Shown here one piece after another: positions 34,641-48,300 of a stretch of DNA of 64,000 nucleotides. Position 1 is the stretch's first letter. Each line of letters begins with the position of its first letter. The stretch is from positions 3,224,001-3,288,000 of the forward strand of contig JARWKL010000006.1 of the NCBI GenBank assembly GCA_029961685.1, given 5' to 3'. Source of the DNA: Aristolochia californica. Lineage: Eukaryota; Streptophyta; Magnoliopsida; Piperales; Aristolochiaceae. The translations under genes and the position numbers were made by a program. The notes below the pieces were generated by a model, which saw nothing but the letters and a program-made list of their open reading frames with translations, searched no databases and was not told the origin of the DNA.

Positions 34641-37060
34641 CTCCATATGAATAAAATTGGCTGCCTACACAATGCCTTATGTTTCCCACAACAGCAAATC
34701 CAATTTGTCAACTTCCATTTCTCAACTACAACAACATCTCTCAAATTCTTTGTGGTGAAAACGGTCTTTACCACTAAAGGTTTGACCCAAATTACAAAGA
34801 TTACTTGCTTACAATGAAGCCCAATGTACACAATTTGCCTCCCAATAGGCTACTTTCATGATCTAAGCTCAACAAATAGGCACATTGATCCTTAGTAGCT
34901 AAATATTATCAATAACATAAAATAGTCCCTAGAAACTTGATTTTAAAGTTAAGACAACACATATAGTTTTCAATGACTTGATTTGAATAAATATGCAGCT
35001 CAAGATGACTTGCTTTAAAAACGTGTGCTCAACGTAGATCTGGGATTGGTTTTTCCAAGTAGGAGAATGCACACAAAACAACTAAATGTTACATTTGATT
35101 TCAAAATATATCCCGCGAGAAGTAATTTGAACTTATACATATGATTTTAAAGTATTCTAGCTTTAGCTCAATGTACTCTACCAAGTATAATCAATCTATT
35201 TTAAAGTATGAACATATAAATACTTGGATTTGAAATATTATCCCCAAATTTTATTTTACTTTGTTGCAAAACCCCCCTTTCAAATGCCCTAATAAATAAG
35301 CATATAAATATGTAAGATATTTTGATAATATAGATTTTGAATGGTAATTAAACGCACAATTACTCACAATATAATCGCTAGATCAAATATGATGTTAAAA
35401 ACACGTGGTATACATTCAACAAACTGATTCTAAGTATTCAATCAAGATTTAAAAGATTGACACTAAAATACTTAGTTTAATGAAGAAAATTTTCAAATTT
35501 GATTTTACTTCAAGGCTTGGAGGAGACTAAAACTTCTGAAAACAAGTATGAGGACTCGAGAGACTTGGTTTTCACTATGGGGAGAGTGAGTATTTGTTTG
35601 GGTTAAATTACATGATTCCCAATGTTCAAAAATCTAGTAGCTATGAATGGATAAACTTATTTTTGGTATTTAGTAAAAATAGGTCAAAATTCAAATATTA
35701 ATGAATAATTTGATTTTTATATTGAACATGTTGGTAGGTAATTTACAAAAATCTAGTATTCAGAAAATTTGAATTTGTGCAGCAAGGGTACAAATCTTCT
35801 CCCCAGGATTCGGATCTATTCCTTCAAATGATAAGATTTTGTAGTCAAATCCACCCTTCGGTTCGACTCTTTAGACTCTTGCTTCTATTAAAGGTCAAAT
35901 CCATCATTTGTGCCAAAACTTTATTTTATTAGGGTTCTCATCCTTTTTGTTATTTTTCACCCATATGGGGTCAAATCCACCCATAGGTTCAACTCCTATG
36001 GTGTGCGTTTATGGTACAAGTTTCGAATCAACTTTTAATCCCAAAAGTTTATGTAACTAGGGTTCGCATCATTTTTATTTTCTTTGCTGGTGTGGCGATT
36101 CACATCCTGTCACTTGGGTTTGAATCCTCCCATGGGTTCAAATCCACTCATAGGCGCCAACTTCTTTTCTTCCTTTTCTACTATATGTATGACTCCTTCT
36201 ATCTTTTCACTTCAATTGATTTTCCCCTCCACATGGCCTAGTTGTTAAGTTTACGGGTCTAGATAAGCTAAGTTTCCTAGTCTGAATAGAAGAACTGAGA
36301 AAGATATGTTTCATAGTTTAAATAGTAGAAGCACAGAGAGAGTTTCATTCCAAATCATGGCTAGGGGTATGCAAACTCTAAAGCTTCTATCTTGTACCCA
36401 CTCCACTCCTTTGGCACGATCCTAGAGCTTCAACTCTTTTTTCCTCCCTTGCTCTTCATGAAGCCTAGCCTTGGTACTTGTGCAATTCATCTCCTTCCCA
36501 AGCATGGAGTTTGAGGTCTTAGACTTATGCAAAAAAAAATTCTTAACCTTCAATAGTTGTCTAGATATAAAAGCTGTATAGAAGTATTATTTAAATATTT
36601 CTATGGGTTTAATATTTGGTGGACCAATTGAAATGAAAAGCAACTTGTAGGTCATTTCTTCTAAATATTTTCACAAAGTAACAAGCTTCTTGACCATCCA
36701 ATTAGTACTTCATCCATCCCTAGAGACTATAAGATAATAAAATGATAGAAAATTCATTTTCACTTTGACTAATTTTCGCATTAAAAATCTTTCCAAGTAG
36801 AAAAAAAAGTCTTTTTGACCCATTTTCTGTGTTCATGTTACCTTCTCGTATTTTTTATATTATTACTTATTGGAGTAATAGGAAACTCATTTTTTTATTA
36901 TTTCTAGTATTTTTTGGGATAAAAGAAATCATAAATAAAAATTTTCTCATCGTCTAAAACTAACACAAACACGAGAAAATTTTAATGAACAAAAAAATTT
37001 CTATTTGCACTTTTTACATATGATTAATTTCATATTGTGACAAATGCACCCTTAAAACAA
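34641..37060. other. no recognisable gene; degenerate short repeats at 35.8-36.15 kb
   Basis: Phrases such as GTCAAATCCACCC...GGTTCGACTC recur loosely at about 35848, 35893, 35969 and 36138 without a fixed period. Otherwise AT-rich with no coding signal. Confidence 0.4.
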
Positions 37061-37074
37061 AACCAGTGACAATG

Positions 37075-37345
37075 TATTATGGTCCTGGGGTTAAGTACAT
37101 ATGTCTTCCGTTCCTAACAGGCCGATCTTTTGGATAGTATTGGCTAGGTGCTTAACATTTGGTATCAGAGCTGGCGCTACGTCCCGAGTTTGACTCCCGC
37201 ACGGGGCGTCTGTGTGTGTTAATCTCGGCAGCCATGGTCGTTGGCTCGTAAGGGTGGGTGTACTGTTATGGTCCTGGGGTTAAGTACCTATGCCTCCGCT
37301 CCTAATAGGCTGGTCTTTTGGGTAGTATTAGCTAGGTGTTTAACA
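37075..37345 (+). mobile_element. complete TRIM/SMART miniature LTR retrotransposon
   Basis: 271 bases. LTR1 37075-37157 (83 bases) and LTR2 37264-37345 (82 bases) align along their whole length (shared start TATGGTCCTGGGGTTAAGTAC, shared end AGGTG-TTAACA). LTR2 begins TG and ends CA; LTR1 begins TA by one substitution. Two bases after LTR1 lies TGGTATCAGAGC (37160-37171), the initiator-methionine tRNA primer site. Before LTR2 is a purine-rich GTAAGGGTGGGTG. The element is flanked by a perfect 5-base target duplication CAATG (37070-37074 and 37346-37350). There is no coding capacity, as in all TRIMs; mobilisation would depend on another element's enzymes. Confidence 0.93.
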
Positions 37346-37368
37346 CAATGGCCATCATGCATGTAACT

Positions 37369-37492
37369 CAAGTTTGGTTTCTAATTATTCAACTCATGAA
37401 TAGATGTTTAGATAAGCAAGTCCATTAACACAAGTTTGGTTTCTAATTATTCAACTCATGAATAGATGTTTAGATAAGCAAGTCCATTAACA
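37369..37492 (+). repeat. 62-bp tandem duplication
   Basis: The 62-base segment starting CAAGTTTGGTTTCTAATT at 37369 is repeated immediately at 37431, apparently without difference. It begins 19 bases after the TRIM target duplication. Confidence 0.95.
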
Positions 37493-37499
37493 AGTTTAT

Positions 37500-40400
37500 G
37501 ACTTCTATGATGGTATTTACTGAAGTCACTGACAATAAATACTCGAAGCACCAAAATTTTATGTAGACAATCCTTCTTTCTTCTCTAATTTTGGACCCCA
37601 AGGCACGAGTTCCAATTACATTATTTGGGATTAAGAAAAAAAATATGCGCTGTAATAGTAATATCCTGAAGATTTTGCCTGATTAAAGCCAAATTCTAAC
37701 AAGAGCTGTTCCTGTCAAAGCATTAATGAAACTCTAGACTGCTCGAAGCGTAAAACTTCGTTACCCAGAAGCTCTGCAGACCTATTTCAGTTGAAGCAGG
37801 TTACGAGTTCAGAGGATTCCGGCACTCAATAAACGTCTCTGGTTTCCATACGAAAACAAATCCGACAGAAAAAAGTTACTGCAGATTTATTGATCCCTGA
37901 ACAGGGTCAAATTCATTAGGAGCAGGTACGTGAAAGCGTCTCGATAGGCTTTTACGAACCGTACCTGGACCACCACTGTAAATTACTTCAGCCCAGAACG
38001 ATCTCCAACAACATTCACCAGAACCCGAGCACGAAGACGAACACCTCCCATCTAATTCACCGTTGACACACATTAATTCAAAAATTGATTTCCAACAGAT
38101 AAGACTGCAGCGCTGCAGCTGCGCTTGTTTGGAGTGGACGCACAGATTAACAAAATCGCCGTTCGTCAATCTAGCGTACGTACGACAGCCTGGGAGAAAA
38201 AAGAAACTGTTTGCAGGGAGCGACTGAGCAGGACCGTGGTGGTCCCTCGAGGTCCCCCCCCTTCCCTCTCCACAGAGGGAATGGACGTTTCCGTCACGGA
38301 ACAGTGACCTGAGATGAGGAGTTCCCAGAGAAGAAGAGCCTTCCCCTCCCCCATTTCCCTCTCCGAGCTGTACCGAATCTGGGAGAAAACAAAGAGAAAA
38401 TTCTCGAGGGGTTAATAGGATCTTGCTGAAAGGTGTCGCACCGACGTGGTTGGGAGAAGGGAGGGAGTGGTCGCCATCGGGAAGGCGGAGGCGCAGAGGG
38501 GGAGAGACAGAGAAGGAAAAGAGAGGGAGTGAGATGTGGTATCTGAGTTCAGGTGGGGTGCACTTTGAGGGGATGCAGCAGCCATGTGCTGCTTTCTTCT
38601 TAAATCCAACGCAAACGACATCTCTGGCCGCTACGTTCCCGCCTTGGTCCTATAAAAGTGGATAATATGTTTCACTATTCTCCCCACTCATCTCTTTAAC
38701 TACATAAATGCCCCTCCACTTATAAAAACATAAATAACAATTTAGTAATTTTCTAATAGGGTCTCTTTATATGCCTTAATTTCAAATCTAGTTATTTAAA
38801 TATCGATTTTTCTAATATCTTTCCGAAAAAATAACCGAGCCATACGATATCTATATAGAGGGTAGCATTAGAAGGGAGGGTGGGTGCCACTTCCCCTTTC
38901 GGGCCAACCGCCAATAATGACGAAAGTGAGGGGGGAGCCCTACTTTGGCTACAATAATTTATTTTTTTATTTTAGAGTGTAACAACATAAATACACTAGA
39001 TCTTGATTATTTTTTTTTATAAAATTCAATATTTAAATGTTTCATTTTGAAATATGACATTAAGTGCTAATTTTGACAAAAGGAAATTAAGGACCTATGT
39101 CTATAAAACTTTTGTGCACCCAATTTCAATTTAACTGACAAATTTTATTCATTTTTATTTTACATTTATTTATTATCTCATGCACTTATATTGATGTTAA
39201 TTTGAAATATTTTAAATTTTTATCAAATATTAATGGTAAAATATAGATAATGGTATTATTGTAAATATACTGAGATGACATTCTTGTGAGAAAAATAATT
39301 TTTTTTAGAAAAAAAAATTTTTTGAGTGCAACTAAGGTTAGTTTGATTGGTCCAACCTCCTTTCCCTAACTAGAAAATTATTCAAAATAATAAAATGAGC
39401 CTAGGGTTCTTGTTGCATCTCAACCACAACTCTCCATCTATATTGGCTTCCACATTAAGGAAATATGATAGTCTTATTTGGTTTCATGTTAAAAGGTAGC
39501 TAGAAAGAACTCAAAAGAAATACAATCGAAAGAGGCGGTTTCATGCATTCATTTAAGACCCACAACTCAGGAAATATTCAGGGCCAGGCCAACAGAAATA
39601 GTTGAATTGGCGTAGTGTGACGAACTTAAGTATAGAATAATGACTCAAACATGTTCTAAGTCGAGGTCTTTTCCATGTTGACAAGTTTTACACAAAAGCA
39701 TACTAGTACGAAATGCTTGGGGCCTCGACGACGAAAATGTTGGCTAGTGACATGGTTACCCTATTTATTAATCATATAATAAGGTTGATAATAATGGAAA
39801 ATTTTATGTGACAAATATATAAAAAAAACTGAAGAATCATGATGAATATCTTTTTTAAAAAAAAATATTACATGTTGCTTGTTGTTTTTGAGTTTGATAG
39901 TTTTCACTAAACTAAAGAGCTCATATTTGATAGGAACAATGGCATTGGTCTCATTCAAATAAACTGCTTTGGAACATTTACATGACAAATGGATCTTATT
40001 AGCCCTTTTTTGTGTGATTGAAAGAGATATTTCACATGCTACCATATCTCACCCTAAACTGCTGATAGAATTTATTATCACAAAGAAGCATTGAGCCACT
40101 AAATTTGATGAAGCTCAGAGCTTTTCATTTTCTAGTCATGGAAATAATGAAAATCCAGACAGTAGCAAGATCTATAAAATCTGCAATCTGGGTTTGGTGA
40201 CATCCGCTTTAAAGGAGCCGTTTATGAGTTATATTTTCAGATATTAACCTGAATCTTTGGCTGGAATTCGTTCTGGTTCAACTCCAACAGACAAAAAAGC
40301 ATGTAACCAGAAAGACAAACAGTGGGCACGGAACCATGGTGTTCTCACTGTGCGCTCATGGTAAAAGCTTCACTTTCCTGCTTCATCGTGTAACCAAACA

Positions 40401-40900
40401 AACCAGATTTCATTACTATGAAGATACGCAGTGTAGTGATATTTCTCCTTTTCTGATCTTCTGCACAAGTTGGTTTCTCTCTGAAGTTTCTCGAAGATGA
40501 ATTCTGGTTATTAATAATGAGGAAAACAGGAAAAAAAAAAAAAAAGATAAAAGAGTATTTCAGCCCTCGCATTTCAGTCGCCTCCATTGAAGAACAGAAG
40601 TGGTCGTCTCTCTGTTTTTCTTTTCTTCCTCGGAGAATAAAACAGGGATGAAGGGCATTTTGGTAGTTTGAACGGCGAAGGATATCAAATCTTTTCCTAA
40701 CACCAAAAACATAGTCCCCACGGAATGCAGAACCAGAAAACCGCGAGCTCTAACAAATGTGTAAAAGAAAACGACATTGAACTGCAAGCTGTATTCTCCT
40801 TCGGCACTCCTTTTCCCCTAATCCCACTCTTACTAGTACACGCTCTCTTCAGTGCTTAATTTCTCTCATGGCGGACGCTAGCTTACAAGTGAAAGAATCA
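37500..40900. other. no gene supported; GC-rich island at 37.7-38.7 kb
   Basis: The island at 38180-38660 looks promoter-like, with a CTATAAAAG at about 38650 on the plus strand. A minus-strand frame from about 38070 to 37876 (65 codons, ending NEFDPVQGSINLQ) is the most protein-like piece but I do not recognise it. 38.7-40.9 kb is AT-rich without signal. Confidence 0.3.
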
Positions 40901-41058
40901 GACAATGCGGGTTCATCTCATTGCACTAGTCTGTGGGTTGCAAGTGGTTGATATAAACTTGCACAGAAGGAATCAAGCAAAGAAATCCACACTCACAGTA
41001 TAGATTAGAAGACCAGACTAAAAAAAACCCATACTCACGTATAGATAAGGAAACCAGA

Positions 41059-41730
41059 TTAACTAATTTTGTTCCCCAGTCGCAGCTCTAAATCCAGATC
41101 TTCAACTACAGCTTGGGCGTTGTTGCTGGCGTAGTTATTGTCTTCATCATCACCATGGCTGATTAGTACTTTGTGTTCAATAGTCTGCAGAGTAAGTGAA
41201 GGTGAACATGGCGACATGTACCCTTTGGCAGGATGATAAGGCGAGACGGAGAGAAGAGTAGAAGGAGGAGAATCCAGGGAACCATGGAAGGAAGGCATAG
41301 GAGGAAGAAAACCATGCGTGGCGTTTGGAAAGGGGTAGAGAAGGCACAGACCGCCATTGGCGACAAGCTCCTGAGCTGGGAAGAGGAGGGCCGATGAGGA
41401 GGCGGCAGAGGAAGAAGAAGCGTCGGAGCTAGGGGGAGACTGCTTGAGACGAGCTCGGTCGCGGCGGTGAACGTTCATGTGGCCACCCAGCGCCTGCGCT
41501 GATCTGAATTCGCGCCTGCAGAAGGTGCAAGTGTAAGACCGTGGAGGCCATGTCGTGCCCATGATGCTCCCCGTGTCTTCCGCAAAGGCTCGGACCTCCC
41601 ATGAGTCGTCCTCCTCCGGCGCCCGCCTCGTGGTCCACATCCAAGTCCCCGGAATGGAGCTAGGGTTTGCGTTTTGTTGAGCCAGTTTCTGCAGTTGGGT
41701 TAAAGACATGAGACCGAGCTCCGCAGTCAT
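41059..41730 (-). CDS. SUPERMAN-like single C2H2 zinc-finger repressor
   Basis: Intronless 223-residue nuclear protein. One plant-type C2H2 finger, [19 protein letters not shown] then [11 protein letters not shown], has C68, C71, H84 and H88 and the QALGGH core (79-84). The Arg-rich stretch after the finger is typical of the SUPERMAN/RABBIT EARS group. The C-terminus carries an EAR repression motif, DLDLELRLG (about 211-219), which recruits TOPLESS-type co-repressors. The middle is Ser- and Pro-rich. It is a probable transcriptional repressor in floral or organ-boundary development, by family. The start at 41730 is the first ATG. A TATTTAAT box on the minus strand near 41823-41830 would give a leader of about 60-70 bases. 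The exact paralogue cannot be assigned. Confidence 0.95.
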   Translation of the reverse strand: MTAELGLMSLTQLQKLAQQNANPSSIPGTWMWTTRRAPEEDDSWEVRAFAEDTGSIMGTTWPPRSYTCTFCRREFRSAQALGGHMNVHRRDRARLKQSPPSSDASSSSAASSSALLFPAQELVANGGLCLLYPFPNATHGFLPPMPSFHGSLDSPPSTLLSVSPYHPAKGYMSPCSPSLTLQTIEHKVLISHGDDEDNNYASNNAQAVVEDLDLELRLGNKIS

Positions 41731-43640
41731 GAAGATGAAAGAGGTGGTCGCTTCTGCACTGCTAGTAGCATCTAGGAAGACGAGGGCAGGACGAATGGTG
41801 TTTGAACTTGGCCTCGCATACGATTAAATAGCAGCAAAAGGGCTGATTTCTTTGTTGCCGGAAGTGCCAAAAAAACCCTAGCACCGATTATATCACCGAA
41901 ATCTTCTTTAAATGATTGGAATTTAGTAAACCGCATGAGAGGCCCCAGTATTATAATAAACAGACCACGACTCACGCAACTGGTCTGGGTTCTGTTCCAT
42001 GGAAAGAAGACGACATCTGACCTTGGCTTGAACGCCCGCTCCTCCCATTTACCTCTTCCAAATTACCCAACTTCTCACGCCTTTCCCTTCTTTTGATCCT
42101 GCTTCTCGAGCTGTATTTTTCTCCTCTGATGCTGCAGACAACGACGTCAAGCAAGTGCTTTCCTGCAACTGAAAGCACACAGAGGTTGAGGTCTCCATGT
42201 CTTCAAGGTAGCCTTATTGTCCCAGTACTGTGCCCATCCTGTCAAATAATCTGGACGGTGGACCACGTGCATAATCTAAATTATCTAGGGATCCTACCCA
42301 TCTCATGATTAGCCTTTTTTTCTTATTTCATTGTCTTATGATGATATCCAGGCATTACTGTACAGTAACTGATGCAGTTTATTAGGCAACGCCACACCAT
42401 TAATCAATGCATTAAGCTCAAATTTTCCAAGTACCAATCGTCTCCGTCTTCGGAAGATGTGACTTGTATAGTCGCCTTCAGTTGGGAATATCCTCAAACA
42501 ATTACTGTACCTCTTCCATTTATTTCTCTGGTTTCTGCCCATGCCCACCATTTCCACATGCTGTCATGGAAGTAGACTGTTATTCCCAGGATAATCAATT
42601 CCCATCTCCTTCAAATTATTTATATTCCCCCGCTTGTTTCTTTCTCTTTGACTTCACTGATCGACATTCCCTTACCGATCAAACCTTCTTTCTTTAACGC
42701 ACGAACAGCATTAGACTAATTTAATTCTGAGTTGGCAGCAGCAGTTCTCGTCCTACGCTTCCTGCAATTTTGAAGGATAAACAGAAGAAAAAGTCTCCTA
42801 CGCTTCCCTAGCTTGCATCGCCGTTCGACGAAACCAATGAAAATCCAATCTCACTTTGGTCTGCCTTTTCGCCATTGTTTCCATCGTCTCACAGCTCTTG
42901 CCACCACCGAACCCCGACAGCCTCCATTAAAGAATCTGTCAACTGGTCAGTTAACGAAATTCTCATACTCAGATACATCTTTTGTCCCACCACCGAGCAG
43001 TTCCGATGACTTGAACTAGTTAAACTCGATTAATTTAACAACCCTTCCACTCAATTTCTCGATTTGCTTATGTCTTGCTTGAGTTTTCAGAAAGAGAAAA
43101 TGGAGGCATGCGCTTGTCATGTCGCTTCTGGTTTATCGGTTGTGCCGAATGGAGAGGATAGGATACTCTGAGGGGATGGGGGGTTGACATATGCTTTGAT
43201 TCAGCCATGCGCGTACGTGGATTAATCAGTTACGTCGGGAAGGAGAAGAGAAGCGATTCGTCCAGTGTATCTGCGTTTCCCCAGCACAGCCACTTTGGGA
43301 AGTGGGTCCCGAAGCGAGTGGCTTATCAAGGTTGACCTTCTTGGGACCTTCTCATGCCATATTTTAGACCATTCGCCTTAATTTAATCAAAGCATGTCAA
43401 ATTAAATAAACCCTTGTAAGTTCATTTTAACTCGTGGCAAACCGACATGAAGAAGATGTTTATGTGCTTAATTTAGTGATTAAATCTTTAAGAAAGTATT
43501 TAAACAGTCTTGTTGATTTGTTCAAGTAAGCCTACTTAAACTGCTTCATCTTGCTAGTCGTTGGTGCGGTTCACGTAGGTTTTATATACTTCCGGGAGGG
43601 GAGAAAGGAAAAAAAAAAATACTTCTTTTTGATTGTTAAT
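41731..43640. other. upstream flank of the zinc-finger gene; no gene seen
   Basis: Several short ORFs on both strands (42093-43019). None resembles a known family or small secreted peptide. The purine-rich arm of an inverted repeat starts at about 43650. Confidence 0.4.
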
Positions 43641-43649
43641 GGCACTAGT

Positions 43650-45395
43650 ACTTTGAAAGCGGAGAAAGGAAAAAAAGAAAAAGTGGAGAAAAACGAAAAA
43701 AATAAAAAGGAAGTGAAGGAGAGGGGAAAAGGAAAAAATAAAAATAGGAGGCGAAGGAAAAAAGAAAAAGGAAAAAAATTTTGAGGAAAAAGAGAAAAAG
43801 AAAAAAAAAAAAGGAAAAATAAATTAATTTATAAATAATATTTAAAATTTTAAAAAGTAGTAATCTTTTGTGTTCCATTAGCTTCCCCAAGATGCAATTG
43901 AGGTTTAGAGAAATTCGAAACTATAAAACTTTGTGCATGCAATTTTTTGCGAACCCCATTTCATGGATTCTTAATGTTAATGCATAGAACTCGGTTACTT
44001 TGTTTAGCTCTGGTCGTGAATTATGTAAGCACAATCTATTTTCATTGTTTGTGTGAGTAGCTCATTAAGGCGTTCTCTTTTTATGATGTTTTCTTCGTAC
44101 GTTGAAATTAATAAAATTTTATTTGAAAATAGACTAGTAGTACATTAGATTAGTTATTTGGTTAATTAATTCAATAATTAGTTAGATAATTAGCAACTAT
44201 TCAATTAGTTAATTCACTTTTACTATTTAATTATTAATTAATTAATTGAATTATTAATTATTACATTAAATTGGTTATTGGGTTAATTAATTGAAAAAAT
44301 ATGGAATTAATTAGTAAGTATTCAGTTATATAATTAGTTATTACAGTGAACTGTTAATTAATAATTAATTACTTAAATTATATAATTATATATTGATTAA
44401 TTATTTGATTCTTCCATTAATTGTTAATTATAATTAATTACTTAATTATATAATTATATCTTGATTAGTTACTTGATTCTTCCTTTAATTGGTTCATTTA
44501 GTAATTTAATTAATTATTTCTATATTTGTGAAAAGGCACAATGCAGTTCAATAAGAAGTCAAGTTTGATAATTTAACTTGTTTGATAATTTAACTTGAAC
44601 TTAACCCAATTGTTACTAGTATCACTACTTTGAAAACAAGGTCGAGATACTCGATCAAATTAAACAGATGAGTAGAAGTATTTTTATGGGTTTGCTTTTT
44701 TTAAGTGATTAATTATCCATTTAGTCACAGTAAATAATTAAGTATAATCTATTGAAAATTAATTATAACATCTTATTAAGATTGTTTACACTATTGAATT
44801 GAATAGTTTATTTTATTTACTTAAAAAAAATGAATTCTATTTGTTTCAAAATACAATAGATATAAAATTAAAATTAAATTAATGACCAAAATAAATAAAT
44901 AGTGTCTACAATAGATATATTTATTTAGTTAAGATTTAAAATTTATTAAAATATATTATTTCAATTAAAATTTAAAAAATTATAATCAAAATATATAATA
45001 TGAAAAACTTTATTATTTTAATTTTTATTTAAAGTAGACAATACTAAATATAAAATAAAATTTTAAAATAAAATTAGTTATAAAAATAAATTTTACTTTA
45101 GTGAAATATATTTTTATTTTAAATTTTATAATAAATTATTTAACCAATTATCCAATCAAATAATTAATTAAAAATAATTTTAAAATATTTAGAAATTAAT
45201 TTATTTTTCCTTATCCTCTTTTTATTTTCTCCTTTCCTCCTCCTACTTTTTCCTTCTCCTCTTGTTTTTTTCATTTCTTCCCCACTTTTTTCCTTTTTTT
45301 TCCTTTCTCCCCTTCTTTTTTCTTTTCTTTTTTCCCTCCCTCATGTTTTTTCCCTCCCTTCTTTTTCTTTTCTTCTTTCCCTCCTACCTTGCCTC
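43650..45395. repeat. large inverted repeat: purine arm, AT-rich core, pyrimidine arm
   Basis: Left arm about 43650-43850 is almost pure G/A on the plus strand; right arm about 45180-45395 is almost pure C/T. Their inner ends are identical as inverted copies: AAGGAAAAATAAATTAATTT at 43811-43830 and its complement at 45193-45212, with similarity continuing into TAAATA..TTTAAAAT. The roughly 1.35-kb core is AT-rich with TTAATTAATT repeats and a duplication of about 70 bases (44362-44500). No coding sequence. It may be a terminal-inverted-repeat element of unknown type, but I cannot see its outer ends or a target duplication. Confidence 0.5.
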
Positions 45396-48300
45396 AAGCC
45401 GTATGCATAAGAACTTCTCCTTCCTTCTTTTTTCCCTTATGTTAATTTTTTGGACTAATACATAAACACAAGATATCTCAAGGAAATGGGAGAAGAGAAG
45501 AACTCTAGCTGTTGGGAGAGAGGAAAAAAGAACCAAAGGGAGAGAAAGAAGAGGAAAAGAGAAAAAGGTATAAGAACAAATTTGAGCTAAGAGGAACATG
45601 TTTGAATGCGATACCCCATGCGATACAGTTGTATTTATACTTGTGAAAATGTACTTATAATGACTATAATGCCCTTAGGACTACATTATTCAAAAGAAAA
45701 AAAGACGTAAGAGGACATATACTAGCTTGCATAATCACAATTCTATGTTATCCCAATGGAAGTTCTCCTTATTTACTAGTCATGTCACCCTACACATATG
45801 GGTGGGTGTCTTTTAATACTCCCTATCAAGCTAATGTTTGTAACTTCCTTTTCCAAATAATCTTGGTCAAAACTCTTGTATGCTTGTAAAGAAATTTTAA
45901 TTTTGTGAGACACGAAAAAAAGAAATCTTGATTGTCTTACTTTGATTCATTTTGCTCTTGTTCACATTTTGCTTGTAGTATACATATTCTTTTCCCTGTA
46001 ACGTTCAAACACTATTTACTAAATAATAAAAATAACTTAATTGACCTAATTATAACTTTAAAATATATAAATACATTGTTATATAAAAACTATTATGCAA
46101 TTTTTATCACTTCCAATAAATAATTAAATATTTAAAAAAATTGATAAAAAAAAGATTGAATCTAATTGAGTTTTATGAAATTACCTATTTTTCAATGAAT
46201 TTTTATTTAGTTTACACATAAAATACAAGATAATATATATTTATCAACAAAATAATAAAAATTAGTAATGAAAAATTAGAAGGAAGAAGATTAAGGATTT
46301 TTCCATTTTTAAGGACATACGATAGAATTGATTAATAAGATATTTATATCTGAATATTTCATAATTAATGGATTTTTAGATGCTTTAATAATGTCATTTT
46401 AAGCATTTTGTTTGTTAAGTAAATAATATTAGTGATATAACAATAAAGAAGATGGTTAAAAAATAGTTGTATCATTAATAGCAAGTTTTTTTACAAAAAT
46501 AAATACAGGGAATGATTTTAAAGATATAAAAACCTTAAAGAGGGGTATTTTAGATAATTTTCAACACTAATTTTAAGCTCATATAATGTCGGTGATTATG
46601 TATTTCGAGGTCTCTAAGCAATTAATAATTAAAAGGATTTTTTTGTATTGTAGCCTTTAAATTTGAAAGTAGTTTGTAGGGGCATTCACTTAATTGAAAT
46701 ATTTTGAACCTATTTTTAATTTATATTAATAATTTTTTATCTTTTATTTTTTTATTTTTTCATTTTTCCTTCTTCTCTTTTTCTAACTCTAATTTTCTTT
46801 TTTTTTCTTGTTTTCCTTATTTATTTCCTTTGTATTTTTTTTCCAAATTTCTCCTCCTTATTTTCGTCATCTTTTTTCTCTTTTTTAACTAACAAGATTG
46901 AACAATATTAACTATCAAAAATTTCGATTCTCCTAGAAAACTTTCTCCTATTACCAAAACTGGGAAAACCCTTCAATGGAAAAAAAAAAATTAACAAACA
47001 TAAAAAAATGTTAGCGTAAAAAGAATAATAATAGAAAATACAAATAGCTAATAATATTAAATCTGAAAAATATACACTAAAATTAAATTGATTAAGCATT
47101 TTACAAGTCATAAGAATTTAAAGGTTTTTGAGTTATTTTATTGTAGAAATTATTTTTTTAGCACTAAGAAAAAGACAATTTACATATAAGATTTTTTTAA
47201 ACAAGCACCAAATGTATACATTAAAAATTAATTTATTGATATATTTATTTAAATTTTTAAAAAAATTTATTTAAATTTCTGAAAAAAGAAATATGTATTT
47301 TACTTTTTAATTAGTTAGTCTTTTACCCTATTATTTTTATTACTCTTTTAAATAATAATATATTTATTATTTAATATTTTATAATTTAACTTAGTTTATC
47401 TTTTTCTATTTTTATTAAATAAAAGTAAAAAAATCCTTGTATTTTTATTAATTCATTTATTTACTTTATTTTATGTCATATGTTCTATTTTTATTGCTAT
47501 AAATAACTTATTTAATTTTATTTTCCATTTTATTATTTTGTATAGCTATTAATAATTTTAATTTTCACTTTAGAATTTTAATTACTAATTGAATTTATTT
47601 TCCTTATTTATATTGTCAAAACATTTTATTATTAACTAAAAATTATTTATTAAATTTTTATTCCTGTATATTGATTTATTGTTGTTGGAAGTGGTTCAAA
47701 GGATCTTTTGTCACTGTTTCGAGTGGTTTAAATTCACATCAAATTGTTAAATATAATACTCAATCCTTTATATCTGATTTTGCTCCATAAGAAAAACACG
47801 TCCCATAATGGAGTAGGTCGGGTTAAGACGGGTTCATATTGGTTTTTAATTTTTTATAGGTTTTTAAAAGCCTTTCTAAAAAAAAAAATTATTTAAATAA
47901 AAGGACATTTATTTCCATAAATTCACTAAATAATAAATGTTTAAATGGAATCATTTAACATAATTTTCATATATTAGAAATACATTATTCAATTTTCTCA
48001 CCTCTAAGCATCTAATAAATACCTAAACACCATAATAATAAATAAATATACAACTAATGAAATATCAGTTATAATTTTGCCTATTTCTAAGGAACATTTT
48101 TATATTTAATTTACTTATAAATTATATGAATGAAAAAATTATATTGAACTGCAATTTATGATCATACCTCTTTTCGAATGAAAATGATTATATTCGATTT
48201 ATACAAATATATTTCTCTCTGTTAGTTAATAAATTTTCTCTTATAAAACGATAGAATTTGGGGAGAAAAGAAGAAGAAATAAAAATTTGAGATAAATTTT

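Noticed and set aside
36700..36900. Possible Stowaway-like MITE (CATCCATCCC ... GGAGTAATA)
   Set aside because: Ends do not pair well and no TA target duplication is clear.
37876..38169. 97-codon minus-strand ORF ending NEFDPVQGSINLQ
   Set aside because: Protein-like in part, but no family recognised and no splice context; kept only as a note in the region entry.
42813..43019. Possible small secreted peptide (CLE- or IDA-like) ending PPPSSSDDLN
   Set aside because: No signal peptide and no match to the CLE or IDA core motifs.
43551..43890. K/E-rich ORF and its F/L-rich antisense
   Set aside because: Products of a polypurine tract, not coding sequence.
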